Origin: BAIKAL-G1 sp943369525
GTDB taxonomy: Bacteria; Cyanobacteriota; Cyanobacteriia; PCC-6307; Cyanobiaceae
Direction: 5' to 3'
Assembly: GCA_943369525.1 (NCBI GenBank)
Contig: CALRNL020000012.1
Location: forward strand, 1 to 64,000
Length of the DNA stretch: 64,000 bases
Part shown: piece by piece, positions 43,032 to 51,635 of the stretch
Layout of the letters: the number at the start of each line of letters is the position of its first letter
Position numbering within the stretch: the first letter of the stretch is position 1
Notes under the pieces: generated by a model
The model's database searches: none
What the model was told of the DNA's origin: nothing
Seen by the model: only the letters and a program-made list of their open reading frames with translations
Made by a program: the position numbers and the translations under genes

Positions 43032-43868
43032 ATGGGGGCAGCGGTTGATCCCGTTTCTGATTCGTTTGTTTCCTCACCCGTGATTCGCCCCGACGCCGAC
43101 GTTCTGCTTGAGATCAGCGGTCTCCATGCCCGCGTGGAGGACAAGGCGATCCTCAAGGGGGTGAACCTCACCCTGCGGGCCGGCGAGATCCATGCCGTGA
43201 TGGGCCGCAATGGCAGCGGCAAAAGCACCCTCTCCAAGGTGCTGGCCGGCCATCCCGCCTACACGGTGACCGCAGGCACGGTCACCTACCGGGGCCAGAA
43301 CCTGCTGGAGCTCTCGCCCGAAGAGCGGGCCCGGGTGGGGGTGTTCCTCGGGTTCCAATATCCGGTGGAGATCCCGGGGGTGAGCAACCTGGAATTTCTA
43401 CGGGTGGCCACCAATGCCCGCCGGGTCCAGCTCGGCCAGGAGGAACTCGACACCTTTGCCTTTGAGGACCTGGTGCGCCAGCGTCTGGCCGTGGTTCAGA
43501 TGGATCCGGCCTTCCTCGATCGCAGCGTGAATGAGGGCTTCTCGGGGGGCGAGAAGAAGCGCAATGAGATTTTGCAGATGGCCCTGCTCGAGCCCCTGGT
43601 GGCCATCCTTGATGAGACCGATTCGGGCCTAGACATCGATGCCCTGCGGATCGTGGCCGCCGGCGTCAGCCAGCTGGCCACGGCCGACACCGCCACCCTG
43701 TTGATCACCCACTACCAGAGGCTGCTGGAGGCGATCACCCCCGATTTTGTCCATGTGATGGCCGCAGGCCGCATCCTGCGCACGGGGGGGCGCGACCTGG
43801 CCCTGGAACTGGAAGAGCGGGGCTACGACTGGGTGGACCAGGAACTGGCGGCCCTGGAGCGGGGCTGA
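43032..43868 (+). CDS. sufC: SufC ATPase
   Basis: The ABC ATPase (278 residues from ATG 43032) has Walker A GRNGSGKST (about 57-65), the SufC-specific FLGFQYPVEIPGVSN, signature FSGGEKKRNEI and Walker B VAILDETDSGLD. It drives conformational change of the SufBD scaffold. A second possible start, GTG 43080 (VIRPDADVLLEIS), gives a 262-residue protein closer to the usual SufC length; I think it more likely in related species. The stop overlaps the sufD start as TGATG. Confidence 0.95.
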   Translation: MGAAVDPVSDSFVSSPVIRPDADVLLEISGLHARVEDKAILKGVNLTLRAGEIHAVMGRNGSGKSTLSKVLAGHPAYTVTAGTVTYRGQNLLELSPEERARVGVFLGFQYPVEIPGVSNLEFLRVATNARRVQLGQEELDTFAFEDLVRQRLAVVQMDPAFLDRSVNEGFSGGEKKRNEILQMALLEPLVAILDETDSGLDIDALRIVAAGVSQLATADTATLLITHYQRLLEAITPDFVHVMAAGRILRTGGRDLALELEERGYDWVDQELAALERG

Positions 43869-45217
43869 TGGGAGTGGGCACTCTTTCGGCCAAGAGCCTG
43901 GCTAGTTGGACCAAGGAGCTGTTGGCCCAGCTGCCTGCAGCGTCTGGTCCCTTGGCTGCCGTGCAGGCCCGCGGCCGGCAGGCCCTCTCGACCCTGCCGG
44001 TGCCCACCAGGCACCAGGAAGCCTGGCGTTTCACCGACCTGGCCCTGCTGGCCGGCCTCGACCTATCCCCCAGCGGAGCCCAGTCCAGGGGTCTGGCCCT
44101 TGATGGGCCTGCCCCGGAGGCCCCGTCCCTGGACGCCGCTTGCCAAGACGGACCCAAGACCCTGCGGCTGCAGCTCGATGGGGGCTCCGATCCCCTCGCT
44201 GGGGTGGTCTTGCCGGCGGGGTTGGCGCGGCTCTCCGAATCGGAACTGCTGCAAGCCCTGGGCCACACCCTCGCGGCCACGGGCTGCGAGCAGCACTGGC
44301 CGGTGGAACTCAACCATGCCTGTGCCTCCCAGTTGCTGGCCCTGCGCGTCGCTAGCCGGGCCCAGGTCAGCCTGGAGCTAGTTAGCGACGGCGCCACGGG
44401 CCTGCGGCCCCTGCGGGTGCTGTTGATCCTGGAAGAAAAGGCCCAACTGCAGCTTTGTCAGCGGCTTAGCGCCGCCGGGGCGGGCCTCAGCAGCCTGGTG
44501 CTGGAGGCCCACCTGGGCCGGGGCTCCAGGTTGGAGCATGGCCTGGTGGCCCTGGGCCAGCCCGGTGCAGCCTTGCTGGCCCACCTGGCCCTGGAGCAGG
44601 AGCCTGAGAGTGCGTTCAACTTGGTGGCGGTGAGCGCCGGTTGGGGCCTCTCCCGGCTGGAGCCCCGGGTTGTCCAGGTGGACGGCAGCGCCACCACTAA
44701 CCTGCGCGGCCTCCAGGTGGTGGCTGGCGATCAGATCGCTGACACCCATAGCCACATCGCTTTTGGCGGCCCCGAGGGCCAGCTCGACCAGCTCCATAAG
44801 GCCGTGGCCGATGGCCGGGGCCGCAGCGTGTTCAACGGCGCCGTGCGGGTGCCCCGCGCCGCCCAACGCACCAATGCGGCCCAGCTCAGCCGCAGCCTGT
44901 TGCTCTCCGATCGGGCCCGGATCGACACCAAGCCCGAACTGGAGATCGTGGCCGATGACGTGCGCTGCGCCCATGGCGCGACCGTGAGTTGCCTGCAGCA
45001 GGATGAATTGTTTTATCTGCAGAGCCGCGGCATCGCCGCCGACCAGGCGTCAGCCCTGCTCAAGCGGGCCTTCAGCGAGGAGATCCTGCGCGAGCTGCCT
45101 GCCCCGGCCCGGCTTTGGTGCCCATTCGAGCGCCTGCTCGCCCCTGATGGCTTGGCAGATGGGCCAGCCCCCGGGGATGACGCGGGCCCGGCCGCCCTGG
45201 AGGGCGGGGTGGCCTGA
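43868..45217 (+). CDS. sufD: SufD scaffold subunit
   Basis: The 449-residue protein has low-conservation Leu/Ala-rich N-terminal helices and the beta-helix core of SufB/SufD: DTHSHIAFGGPEGQLDQLHK, GRSVFNGAVRVPRAAQRTNA, LLLSDRARIDTKPELEIVAD, DVRCAHGATVSCLQQDELFY. It is the partner of SufB. Length is typical. It shares its stop/start with sufC and sufS (TGATG). Confidence 0.95.
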   Translation: MGVGTLSAKSLASWTKELLAQLPAASGPLAAVQARGRQALSTLPVPTRHQEAWRFTDLALLAGLDLSPSGAQSRGLALDGPAPEAPSLDAACQDGPKTLRLQLDGGSDPLAGVVLPAGLARLSESELLQALGHTLAATGCEQHWPVELNHACASQLLALRVASRAQVSLELVSDGATGLRPLRVLLILEEKAQLQLCQRLSAAGAGLSSLVLEAHLGRGSRLEHGLVALGQPGAALLAHLALEQEPESAFNLVAVSAGWGLSRLEPRVVQVDGSATTNLRGLQVVAGDQIADTHSHIAFGGPEGQLDQLHKAVADGRGRSVFNGAVRVPRAAQRTNAAQLSRSLLLSDRARIDTKPELEIVADDVRCAHGATVSCLQQDELFYLQSRGIAADQASALLKRAFSEEILRELPAPARLWCPFERLLAPDGLADGPAPGDDAGPAALEGGVA

Positions 45218-46557
45218 TGGGTTTGAGTGCCGACACCACTAACGCCCCTGGCAACGCCGATGCCCCTGGGCTGGCCAACGCCCCTAGCCGGGCCGGCGCC
45301 AGCCCCGGAGCTGGGGCCAACCTGGCTGCCCTGACCCGGCCCGATTTCCCCCTGCTGGCCCAGACGGCCTGCCTGGGCCAGCCCCTGATCTACCTAGACC
45401 ACGCCGCCACCAGCCAGAAGCCGCGCCAGGTGCTGGCCGCCCTGCAGCACTACTACGACCACGACAACGCCAACGTGCACCGGGGCGCCCACCAGCTCAG
45501 CGCCCGGGCCACGGAGGGGTTTGAAGGCGCCCGCGCTAAGACGGCCGCCTACGTGGGCGCCGCTTCGTCCCACGAGATTGTGTTCACCCGCAATGCCAGT
45601 GAAGCGATCAACCTGGTCGCCCGCAGCTGGGGGGACGCCAACCTCAAGCCCGGCGATGAGGTGCTGCTCAGCGTCATGGAGCACCACAGCAACCTGGTGC
45701 CCTGGCAACTGCTGGCGGCCCGCACCGGTTGCGTGCTGCGCCATGTCGGTCTCACCGCTAGCGGCGAACTGGACCTCGGCGACCTCCAGGCCCAGCTCAA
45801 CGAGCGCACCCGGCTGGTGAGCCTGGCGCAGGTGAGCAACACCTTGGGCTGCCTCAACCCGATCGCCGAAATCGCCCCCCTGGCCCACGCCGCCGGCGCC
45901 CTGCTGCTGGTGGATGCCTGCCAGAGCCTGGCCCATCTGCCCGTGGATGTGGGCCAGCTCGGCGCCGATTTCCTGGTGGGCTCCTCCCACAAGCTTTGCG
46001 GACCCACGGGCATGGGTTTCCTTTGGGCGCGGGAAGCCCTGCTGGAGGCCATGCCCCCCTTCTTGGGCGGCGGCGAGATGATCCAGGACGTGTTCCTCGA
46101 TGGCAGCACCTGGGCGGGCCTGCCCCACAAATTTGAGGCCGGCACCCCCGCCATCGGCGAGGCGATCGCCATGGGGGCAGCCCTGGACTATCTCCGTAGC
46201 CTGGGCCTAGGGCGCATCCACGCCTGGGAGCAGCAGCTCACGGCCCACCTGTTTGCCAGGCTCGAGGCGATTGAAGGGCTTCGCATTCTGGGCCCCACCC
46301 CCCAGGAGCAGCCCGATCGCGGCGCCCTGGCCGCCTTCAGCGTGGCGGGGCTGCACGCCAACGACCTGGCCGAATTGCTCGATTCCGCCGGCATCTGCAT
46401 CCGCAGCGGCCACCACTGCACCCAGCCCCTGCACCGCCACTACGGCCTGGCCGCCTCGGCCCGGGCCAGCCTCAGCTTCACCACCACCATGGAGGAGATC
46501 GATCGCTTCGCCGAAGAATTATTCGGCGCGATTGCCTTCCTGCGCGAGCACAGCTGA
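45217..46557 (+). CDS. sufS: Cysteine desulfurase SufS
   Basis: The 446-residue protein is a group II cysteine desulfurase: YLDHAATSQKPRQVLAAL, HRGAHQLSARATEGFEGARA, VDACQSLAHLPVDVGQLGAD, the PLP-lysine loop SSHKLCGPTGMGF (about 257) and the active-site cysteine in IRSGHHCTQPLHRH (about 400). It supplies sulfur to SufE and thence SufB. A 40-residue Ala/Asn-rich N-terminal extension precedes the core; an internal start could be used. Last gene of the suf operon. Confidence 0.96.
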   Translation: MGLSADTTNAPGNADAPGLANAPSRAGASPGAGANLAALTRPDFPLLAQTACLGQPLIYLDHAATSQKPRQVLAALQHYYDHDNANVHRGAHQLSARATEGFEGARAKTAAYVGAASSHEIVFTRNASEAINLVARSWGDANLKPGDEVLLSVMEHHSNLVPWQLLAARTGCVLRHVGLTASGELDLGDLQAQLNERTRLVSLAQVSNTLGCLNPIAEIAPLAHAAGALLLVDACQSLAHLPVDVGQLGADFLVGSSHKLCGPTGMGFLWAREALLEAMPPFLGGGEMIQDVFLDGSTWAGLPHKFEAGTPAIGEAIAMGAALDYLRSLGLGRIHAWEQQLTAHLFARLEAIEGLRILGPTPQEQPDRGALAAFSVAGLHANDLAELLDSAGICIRSGHHCTQPLHRHYGLAASARASLSFTTTMEEIDRFAEELFGAIAFLREHS

Positions 46558-46655
46558 GGGGCACCGTCGCCAGCGTTGCCCCCTCCCCAGCCCCGCTGCC
46601 CAAATCCATCCCGAATGGGGGTTGACCGCCGCCGATCCGTCCGTCCGTACCCGGT

Positions 46656-47606
46656 TTAGGTTCCTCCGATGCTTTCATCCCAGAGGTTGGCCAGGCTGTA
46701 GGGGCCGCCGGGCAGCTCCCAGAAGCGGCCGTCGATGCAGCGTTCGCCCCGGTCGAGGGCGGCGATCTGGGCCAGTTCGGAGGCGTTCAAGGTGAGCTGG
46801 GTGGCCGCCAGGTTGGCGGCCAGGCGCTGGGGATGGACGGATTTGGGAATCACCGCCGTGCCGCAGGCGATCCCCCAGGCCAGCAGCACCTGGGCGGCAC
46901 TGGTCCCATGGGCCGCCGCGATGGCGCCGATCACCGGATCACTGAACAGGGGTGAGCTGCGGCCGACCGGCGGCGAGCCCAGGGGCGCATAGGCGGTGAG
47001 CTGGATGGCGTTGGCCTGGCAAAAGGCCAGCAATTCCGGTTGCTGCAGGTAGGGATGGCGCTCCACCTGGTTCACTTCCGGGGCTAGATCGGCCCCCGCC
47101 AGCAGGGCGGCCAACTTGGCCTGGCTGAAGTTGGACACGCCGATGTGGCGCACCAGGCCGGCTCGCACCAGCTCCTCCATGGCGCTCCAGGTGGCGGCGA
47201 TCGGCCGCTGGTCCAGGCCGAGCTGGTCTGGGGCCTGCTGGGGCATGATCACGCCATGGCGATGGGCCACGGGCCAGTGGATCAGGTAGAGGTCGAGGTA
47301 GGCCAGGCCCAGATCCGCCAGGCTGCGCTCCAGGGCAGGGCGCACGTCTTCTGGGGCGTGGCAGTCGTTCCAGAGCTTGGAGGTGATCCAAAGTTGGTCC
47401 CGCCCGAGCGTGCCAGCTGCCCAGGCCCGCTCCAGGCTGGCGCCGATTTCGGCCTCGTTGCCGTAGATCGAGGCGCAGTCCAGGTGGCGGTAGCCCAGCT
47501 CCAGGGCCGCCGTCACGGCCCCCCCCACCTCGCCGGCGCTGGCTTTCCAGGTGCCAAGCCCCAGGCTGGCCATGGGGTCGCCGTTGGCAAAAACCAGGCT
47601 GGACAT
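46656..47606 (-). CDS. Aldo/keto reductase
   Basis: From ATG 47606 the 316-residue protein is an AKR barrel: GLGTWKASAGEVGGAV, YRHLDCASIYGNEAEIG with catalytic Asp and Tyr, ITSKLWNDCHAPEDVRPAL with Lys, LDLYLIHWPV with His, and HIGVSNFSQAKL, PKSVHPQRLAANL. All four catalytic residues are present. It reduces carbonyls with NADPH; substrate unknown. The longest frame to 47753 reads into a low-complexity region and was trimmed. Confidence 0.9.
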   Translation of the reverse strand: MSSLVFANGDPMASLGLGTWKASAGEVGGAVTAALELGYRHLDCASIYGNEAEIGASLERAWAAGTLGRDQLWITSKLWNDCHAPEDVRPALERSLADLGLAYLDLYLIHWPVAHRHGVIMPQQAPDQLGLDQRPIAATWSAMEELVRAGLVRHIGVSNFSQAKLAALLAGADLAPEVNQVERHPYLQQPELLAFCQANAIQLTAYAPLGSPPVGRSSPLFSDPVIGAIAAAHGTSAAQVLLAWGIACGTAVIPKSVHPQRLAANLAATQLTLNASELAQIAALDRGERCIDGRFWELPGGPYSLANLWDESIGGT

Positions 47607-47673
47607 GGCGTTGTGGTCTCTGGCTTCACTATGGGCGCAGGATGGGCGCCTGGCCGGTTTGCAGTCGCTGACT

Positions 47674-47699
47674 GGCCCCGCCGGGATCCCGGCGGGGCC
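47674..47699. repeat. Perfect 26-base palindrome in a divergent promoter region
   Basis: Arms GGCCCCGCCGGGA and TCCCGGCGGGGCC meet at a GGATCC centre with no loop. It lies between the divergent aldo/keto reductase (start 47606) and the DUF1543 gene (start near 47720). It could be a protein-binding site or a cruciform. No T-run, so not a standard terminator. Confidence 0.6.
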
Positions 47700-47719
47700 C
47701 CCAGCCCCCGGGCCGATTC

Positions 47720-48319
47720 GTGCTGATCGCAGAGCTGATGGCAGACCAAGCAATAGACGGCGATGCCCCAGCGGCCCAGGAGCTCGCCCCCCAGCTGTTT
47801 TTGGTGGTGCTTGGCGGCCGCGTTGCCGGTTGCCAGATCGAGCAGCACGATGTGCGCTTCGTTGCCGGGCGCAGCATCGAGGCCACCCTCCCCGCGCTGC
47901 GGCGCCAGTGGTTCGGGAGGCGGGAGGGTTTGCACCTGGACAGCACCATGGCGGTGCGGGCGATCGATGGCTACACCGTGGGCCTGGGGCTCGAGCCGCC
48001 CGCGCCCCGGCCCGAGCGGCTCTGGTTTGTGAACCTGGGCGCCTACCGCCCCGATTGCCTCGCCGAGCTGCACCACTTCGGCTTGGTGGTGGCCCGCTCA
48101 GCCCAGGCCGCTAAGGCAGCCGCTAGGCGCCAGTGGTTGGTTGGGGCGCGGGAGCAGCACAAGGATGACCTGGCATCAGTGGACGACTGCTTGGCGATCG
48201 AGCAACTGGAGCTGGGGGGCGGCGAGCGCTGGTACGTGCAGCTGGAGCCCCATCCCGAAGGGCTGAGCCAGCCCCAGGTGCCCGATTGGTTCGGCTATCG
48301 CCGGATCGACAGGGGATGA
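47720..48319 (+). CDS. DUF1543 domain protein
   Basis: The 199-residue product matches DUF1543 in order: LFLVVLGGRVAGCQIEQHDV, RFVAGRSIEATLPALRRQWF, LHLDSTMAVRAIDGYTV, RLWFVNLGAYRPDCLAELHH, FGLVVARSAQAAKAAAR. The C-terminal part repeats a similar theme with HKDDLASVDDCLAIEQL. Function of the family is unknown. Start GTG 47720; ATG 47738 is an alternative. The mtnA gene follows 23 bases downstream on the same strand. Confidence 0.8.
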   Translation: MLIAELMADQAIDGDAPAAQELAPQLFLVVLGGRVAGCQIEQHDVRFVAGRSIEATLPALRRQWFGRREGLHLDSTMAVRAIDGYTVGLGLEPPAPRPERLWFVNLGAYRPDCLAELHHFGLVVARSAQAAKAAARRQWLVGAREQHKDDLASVDDCLAIEQLELGGGERWYVQLEPHPEGLSQPQVPDWFGYRRIDRG

Positions 48320-48342
48320 TCTAGGGCGGAGCCCCGAACCCC

Positions 48343-49491
48343 ATGAACATCGACGGCAAGGCCTGGCGCACCATCTGGCTTGAAGCCGGGGGCCGCTCGA
48401 TCGCTGTGATTGACCAGACCCAGCTACCCCATCGCTTCACCACCCGCTCGATCGCCAGCCTGGACCAGGCGGCCGAGGCGATTGCGACGATGGTGGTGCG
48501 CGGGGCGCCCCTGATTGGGGTCACCGGGGCCTACGGCCTGATGCTGGCCCTGCAGGCCGATCCCAGCGATGCATCCCTGGCGGCTGCCTTCTCCCAGTTG
48601 CTCGCCACCCGGCCCACGGCCGTGAATCTGCAATGGGCCCTGGACCGGGTGCGGGACCGGGTGCTGCCCCTGGCGCCGGCGGAGCGGGCCCTGGCCGCCC
48701 AGCAGGAAGCGGGTGCCATCGCCGAGGAAGACGTGCTGATGGGCTCAGCCATCGGCGACCACGGGTTGCGCCTGTTCCAGGAGTTGGCGGCCCGCCGCCC
48801 GGCCAGCCGCCAGCAGGAGCCCTTCAACCTGCTCACCCATTGCAATGCCGGCTGGCTGGCCACCGTGGACTGGGGTACGGCCCTGGCGCCGATCTACAAG
48901 GCCCACCGCGCCGGCATGAAGGTGCATGTGTGGGTGGATGAAACCCGGCCTCGCAACCAGGGCGCCAGTCTCACCGCCTTTGAGTTGGGCCGGGAGGGCG
49001 TCCCCCACACCGTGATCGTCGACAACGCCGGCGGCCACCTGATGCAGCACGGCCAGGTGGATGCGGTGATCGTGGGCACGGATCGCACTACCCGCAGCGG
49101 CGACGTTTGCAACAAGATCGGCACCTATCTCAAGGCCCTCGCTGCCCACGACAACGGCGTGCCCTTTTATGTGGCATTGCCGGCTTCCACGATTGATTGG
49201 TCGATCTCCGATGGGGTGGCTGAGATTCCGATCGAGGCACGCTCGGACCGGGAGGTGACCCATATCCAGGGCCTGGTGAGCGCCCTTGATGGCGCTGCCC
49301 TGGGGGACAGCCCCAGGGCCGATGCCAATGGCGCCGCCCTGACCCAGGTGCAGCTCACGCCAACGGGCAGCCTGGGCTTCAACCCAGCCTTTGATGTCAC
49401 TCCGGCCCGCCTGGTGACGGCCCTGATCACGGAACGGGGGGTGGTGAGTGCCAGTGAGGAGGGCCTCAAGCAGCTTTACGGGCTCGGATGA
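48343..49491 (+). CDS. mtnA: S-methyl-5-thioribose-1-phosphate isomerase
   Basis: The 382-residue protein shows the MtnA/eIF2B-like pattern: LPHRFTTRSIASLDQAAEAI, MVVRGAPLIGVTGAYGLMLA, NLLTHCNAGWLATVDWGTAL, WVDETRPRNQGASLTAFEL, VIVDNAGGHLMQHGQVDAVI, VGTDRTTRSGDVCNKIGTYL, VPFYVALPASTIDW. It converts methylthioribose-1-phosphate to the ribulose form in methionine salvage. No complete mtnBCDK set is visible; an aldolase/dehydrogenase fusion lies 3 kb downstream. Length typical. Confidence 0.95.
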   Translation: MNIDGKAWRTIWLEAGGRSIAVIDQTQLPHRFTTRSIASLDQAAEAIATMVVRGAPLIGVTGAYGLMLALQADPSDASLAAAFSQLLATRPTAVNLQWALDRVRDRVLPLAPAERALAAQQEAGAIAEEDVLMGSAIGDHGLRLFQELAARRPASRQQEPFNLLTHCNAGWLATVDWGTALAPIYKAHRAGMKVHVWVDETRPRNQGASLTAFELGREGVPHTVIVDNAGGHLMQHGQVDAVIVGTDRTTRSGDVCNKIGTYLKALAAHDNGVPFYVALPASTIDWSISDGVAEIPIEARSDREVTHIQGLVSALDGAALGDSPRADANGAALTQVQLTPTGSLGFNPAFDVTPARLVTALITERGVVSASEEGLKQLYGLG

Positions 49492-49792
49492 GCGGCAGCT
49501 GGCGAGCGGGCAGGGGAGAAGGGGCTTGCCTGGGTTTGCTCTCCCCGTTTCGCCAGGCCCCTGGCCCAGCCCATGGCACCGCCCCTCCAGCTCAATGGGA
49601 TGGATGAACGGGGGCTGGGCCGGCGTCTTGCCGGTCAGCCAGTGGGCGTTTGGTCCAAACCTGGGGATCAACCGGACTCCGGGTTGGTGGGCCCAGCGTC
49701 TGCGCCCGGTGGCGGCGCTGCGGACCTGGCACCCCAGCCGCTAGGGGACGATTGAGCAGGCTGGGGGCCGCATACACCCGAGCTGGCCTGTG

Positions 49793-49801
49793 TGCTACGA
49801 T
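49793..49801 (+). promoter_or_regulatory. Extended -10 of the OCP operon
   Basis: TGCTACGAT is an extended -10 (TGn then TACGAT). It is 36 bases before the OCP start. The same 9-base box occurs before rpsU at 60386-60394. Confidence 0.5.
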
Positions 49802-49820
49802 TTGTAAATCAACTTTACAA
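49802..49820. promoter_or_regulatory. Inverted repeat between -10 and OCP start (candidate operator)
   Basis: TTGTAAA (49802-49808) and TTTACAA (49814-49820) are perfect 7-base arms around a TCAAC spacer. The element overlaps the expected transcription start, the usual place for a repressor site. It resembles GTA-N9-TAC, one base too long for the NtcA consensus (GTA-N8-TAC). Confidence 0.5.
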
Positions 49821-49836
49821 TTGGGATTGGTTGCCA

Positions 49837-50790
49837 ATGTTTACCCTTGAAAGGGCTACCCAGATTTTTCCGGAAACCCTTTCGGCGGACGTTGTTCCGG
49901 CGATCACGGCACGGTTTCGCCTGCTCAGTGCTGAGGACCAACTGGCGCTGATTTGGTATGCCTATCTGGAGATGGGATCCACAATCACGGTTGCAGCGCC
50001 GGGGGCGGCCCGCATGCAGTTTGCGGAACCCGTTCTCAATCAAATCAAGGCCCTGGGCTTCGCTGAGCAAAGCCAGGTGATGTGCGACCTGGCCAACCGA
50101 ACTGACACCACCATTGGCCGCACCTACGCCAACTGGTCGGTCAATATCAAGCTGGGATTCTGGTACCAGCTGGGCGAATGGATGGCTGGCGGCCTGGTGG
50201 CTCCGATCCCCGAGGGCTATCAGCTTTCGGCGAATGCGTCGGCAGTCTTGAGCTCCCTCAAGGGCGTGGAGCAGGGTCAGCAGATCACCTTGCTTCGCAA
50301 CTTCGTGGTGGACATGGGCTTCGATCCCGCCAAGGGGGAAGGCCAGCGGGTGATGGAGCCCGTGGTGGCTCCTACCCCCGAGGAGCTGCGCAAAAAAGTG
50401 TTCATCGAAGGGGTGATTAACCCCACCATTAATGCCTACATGGATCGGCTTAATGCCAACGACTTCGATAGCTTGATTGAGCTGTTTCTGCCCGATGGTG
50501 CCCTGCAGGCTCCCTTCCAGAAGCCGATCGTGGGCAAGGATGCCATCCTGCGCTTCTTCCGTGAAGATTGCCAAAACCTGAGGCTCCTGCCCGAGCGCGG
50601 CTACTCCGAGCCGGCTGAGGGGAATTTCAACCAGATCAAGGTTACTGGCAAGGTTCAGACCCCCTGGTTTGGTGCTGGTATTGGCATGAATGTGGCCTGG
50701 CGTTTTCTGCTTAATCCCGAAGGCAAAATTTACTTCGTAGCCATTGACCTCTTGGCTTCCCCGGCGGAACTGCTCAAGTTCGCCCGTTGA
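49837..50790 (+). CDS. ocp: Orange carotenoid protein (OCP1-like)
   Basis: From ATG 49837 the 317-residue protein has the helical N-terminal carotenoid domain (FTLERATQIFPETLSADV, LIWYAYLEMGSTIT, FWYQLGEWM) and the C-terminal NTF2-like domain (YMDRLNANDFDSLIELF, VQTPWFGAGIGMNVAWRF, FVAIDLLASPAELLKFAR). The known functional residues of Synechocystis OCP are conserved in context: Tyr44 and Trp110 equivalents in the N-domain, Arg155 in LLRNFVVDMG, Tyr201 and Trp288 that hold the keto-carotenoid. OCP binds 3'-hydroxyechinenone or a similar keto-carotenoid, senses blue light and quenches the phycobilisome. It heads an operon with crtW and frp. Confidence 0.97.
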   Translation: MFTLERATQIFPETLSADVVPAITARFRLLSAEDQLALIWYAYLEMGSTITVAAPGAARMQFAEPVLNQIKALGFAEQSQVMCDLANRTDTTIGRTYANWSVNIKLGFWYQLGEWMAGGLVAPIPEGYQLSANASAVLSSLKGVEQGQQITLLRNFVVDMGFDPAKGEGQRVMEPVVAPTPEELRKKVFIEGVINPTINAYMDRLNANDFDSLIELFLPDGALQAPFQKPIVGKDAILRFFREDCQNLRLLPERGYSEPAEGNFNQIKVTGKVQTPWFGAGIGMNVAWRFLLNPEGKIYFVAIDLLASPAELLKFAR

Positions 50791-51635
50791 GCCAGACCGG
50801 CAAGGGGCTGCTTTTCATGGCCGCCATCATGGCGGCTTGGCTGCTGTCCCTGCTGGCTTTGCTGCGGGTTGATCTCGCTAGCCAGCCCCCAGGGCTGGTG
50901 ATGTTGGCGGTGGGGGTGAGGACTTTCCTGCAAACAGGATTGTTCATCATTGGCCACGACGCCATGCACGGTGTGTTGCTCCCCTCCCGGCCCGGCGCCA
51001 ATCAGCGCCTGGGCCAACTGGCCCTGGCCCTCTATGCCGGCCTGCCCTATCAGCGCTGCCTGCGTAACCATCGCCAGCACCACCGGGCCCCGGCCGGTCC
51101 CCATGACCCCGATGTCCAGGACGGGGCCGGGCCCCTGGCCTGGTATCGCCATTTCATGGCGGGCTATTTAGGTGCTGGTCAGATGGCTGCCCTGCTCGCA
51201 AGTTGGGCCCTTTGTCTGCGGTTGGCCTGGCCCCACTCAGTCATGGCGGGGCTCACGGTGGTGCTGGTTTGCATCCTGCCCCTGGTCCTCAGTTCCCTGC
51301 AATTGTTTGCCTTTGGCACCTACTTGCCCCACCGGGGCACGGGGGTGGCCAGCGGGCCTGGCCAGCAGGCCCGCAGCCTTGATCTGCCGGTCTGGTTATC
51401 GTTGCTCGCCTGCTACCACTTCGGTTACCACCGCGAGCACCACCAGGCGCCTGGCTTGCCCTGGTTTGCCCTGCCTTCCCAGCGCCGGTCCGTTACGTCT
51501 GCTGGCCAGGTCCCCTTGGGCTCGCGCCAGCCAGGGCAGCGCGATAGCGTCCCATTCAACAAAGTCAATCATGATGGAATCGGTATTAGCAGGCTGGACA
51601 GATCAGGAGCAGGCCATCGTCAAGCAGGCCTTTGA
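50787..51635 (+). CDS. crtW: Beta-carotene ketolase CrtW
   Basis: The 282-residue membrane protein has the diiron His boxes of the fatty-acid desaturase-like superfamily: FIIGHDAMHG (box 1), NHRQHHRAP (box 2) and HREHHQAPGLPWF (box 3). Four membrane spans flank them. CrtW adds the keto group to beta-carotene to give echinenone or canthaxanthin, the pigment that OCP needs. The start TTG at 50787 overlaps the OCP stop as TTGA; an ATG at 50817 is also possible. The 3' end overlaps frp by 65 bases. Confidence 0.95.
   Translation: MSQTGKGLLFMAAIMAAWLLSLLALLRVDLASQPPGLVMLAVGVRTFLQTGLFIIGHDAMHGVLLPSRPGANQRLGQLALALYAGLPYQRCLRNHRQHHRAPAGPHDPDVQDGAGPLAWYRHFMAGYLGAGQMAALLASWALCLRLAWPHSVMAGLTVVLVCILPLVLSSLQLFAFGTYLPHRGTGVASGPGQQARSLDLPVWLSLLACYHFGYHREHHQAPGLPWFALPSQRRSVTSAGQVPLGSRQPGQRDSVPFNKVNHDGIGISRLDRSGAGHRQAGL

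Larger units (their letters stand above)
49492..49836. other. mtnA-OCP interval with OCP promoter
   Basis: No gene is visible. The last 45 bases carry the extended -10 box and inverted repeat described separately. The rest is GC-rich with no terminator seen. Confidence 0.4.

Noticed and set aside
41516..43237. 573-codon minus-strand frame opposite sufB
   Set aside because: Complement of SufB, which has clear family signatures; His/Gly-rich shadow.
49802..49820. Reading the OCP inverted repeat as an NtcA box
   Set aside because: NtcA needs GTA-N8-TAC; here the spacer is nine bases and no -10 is placed 22 bases downstream.
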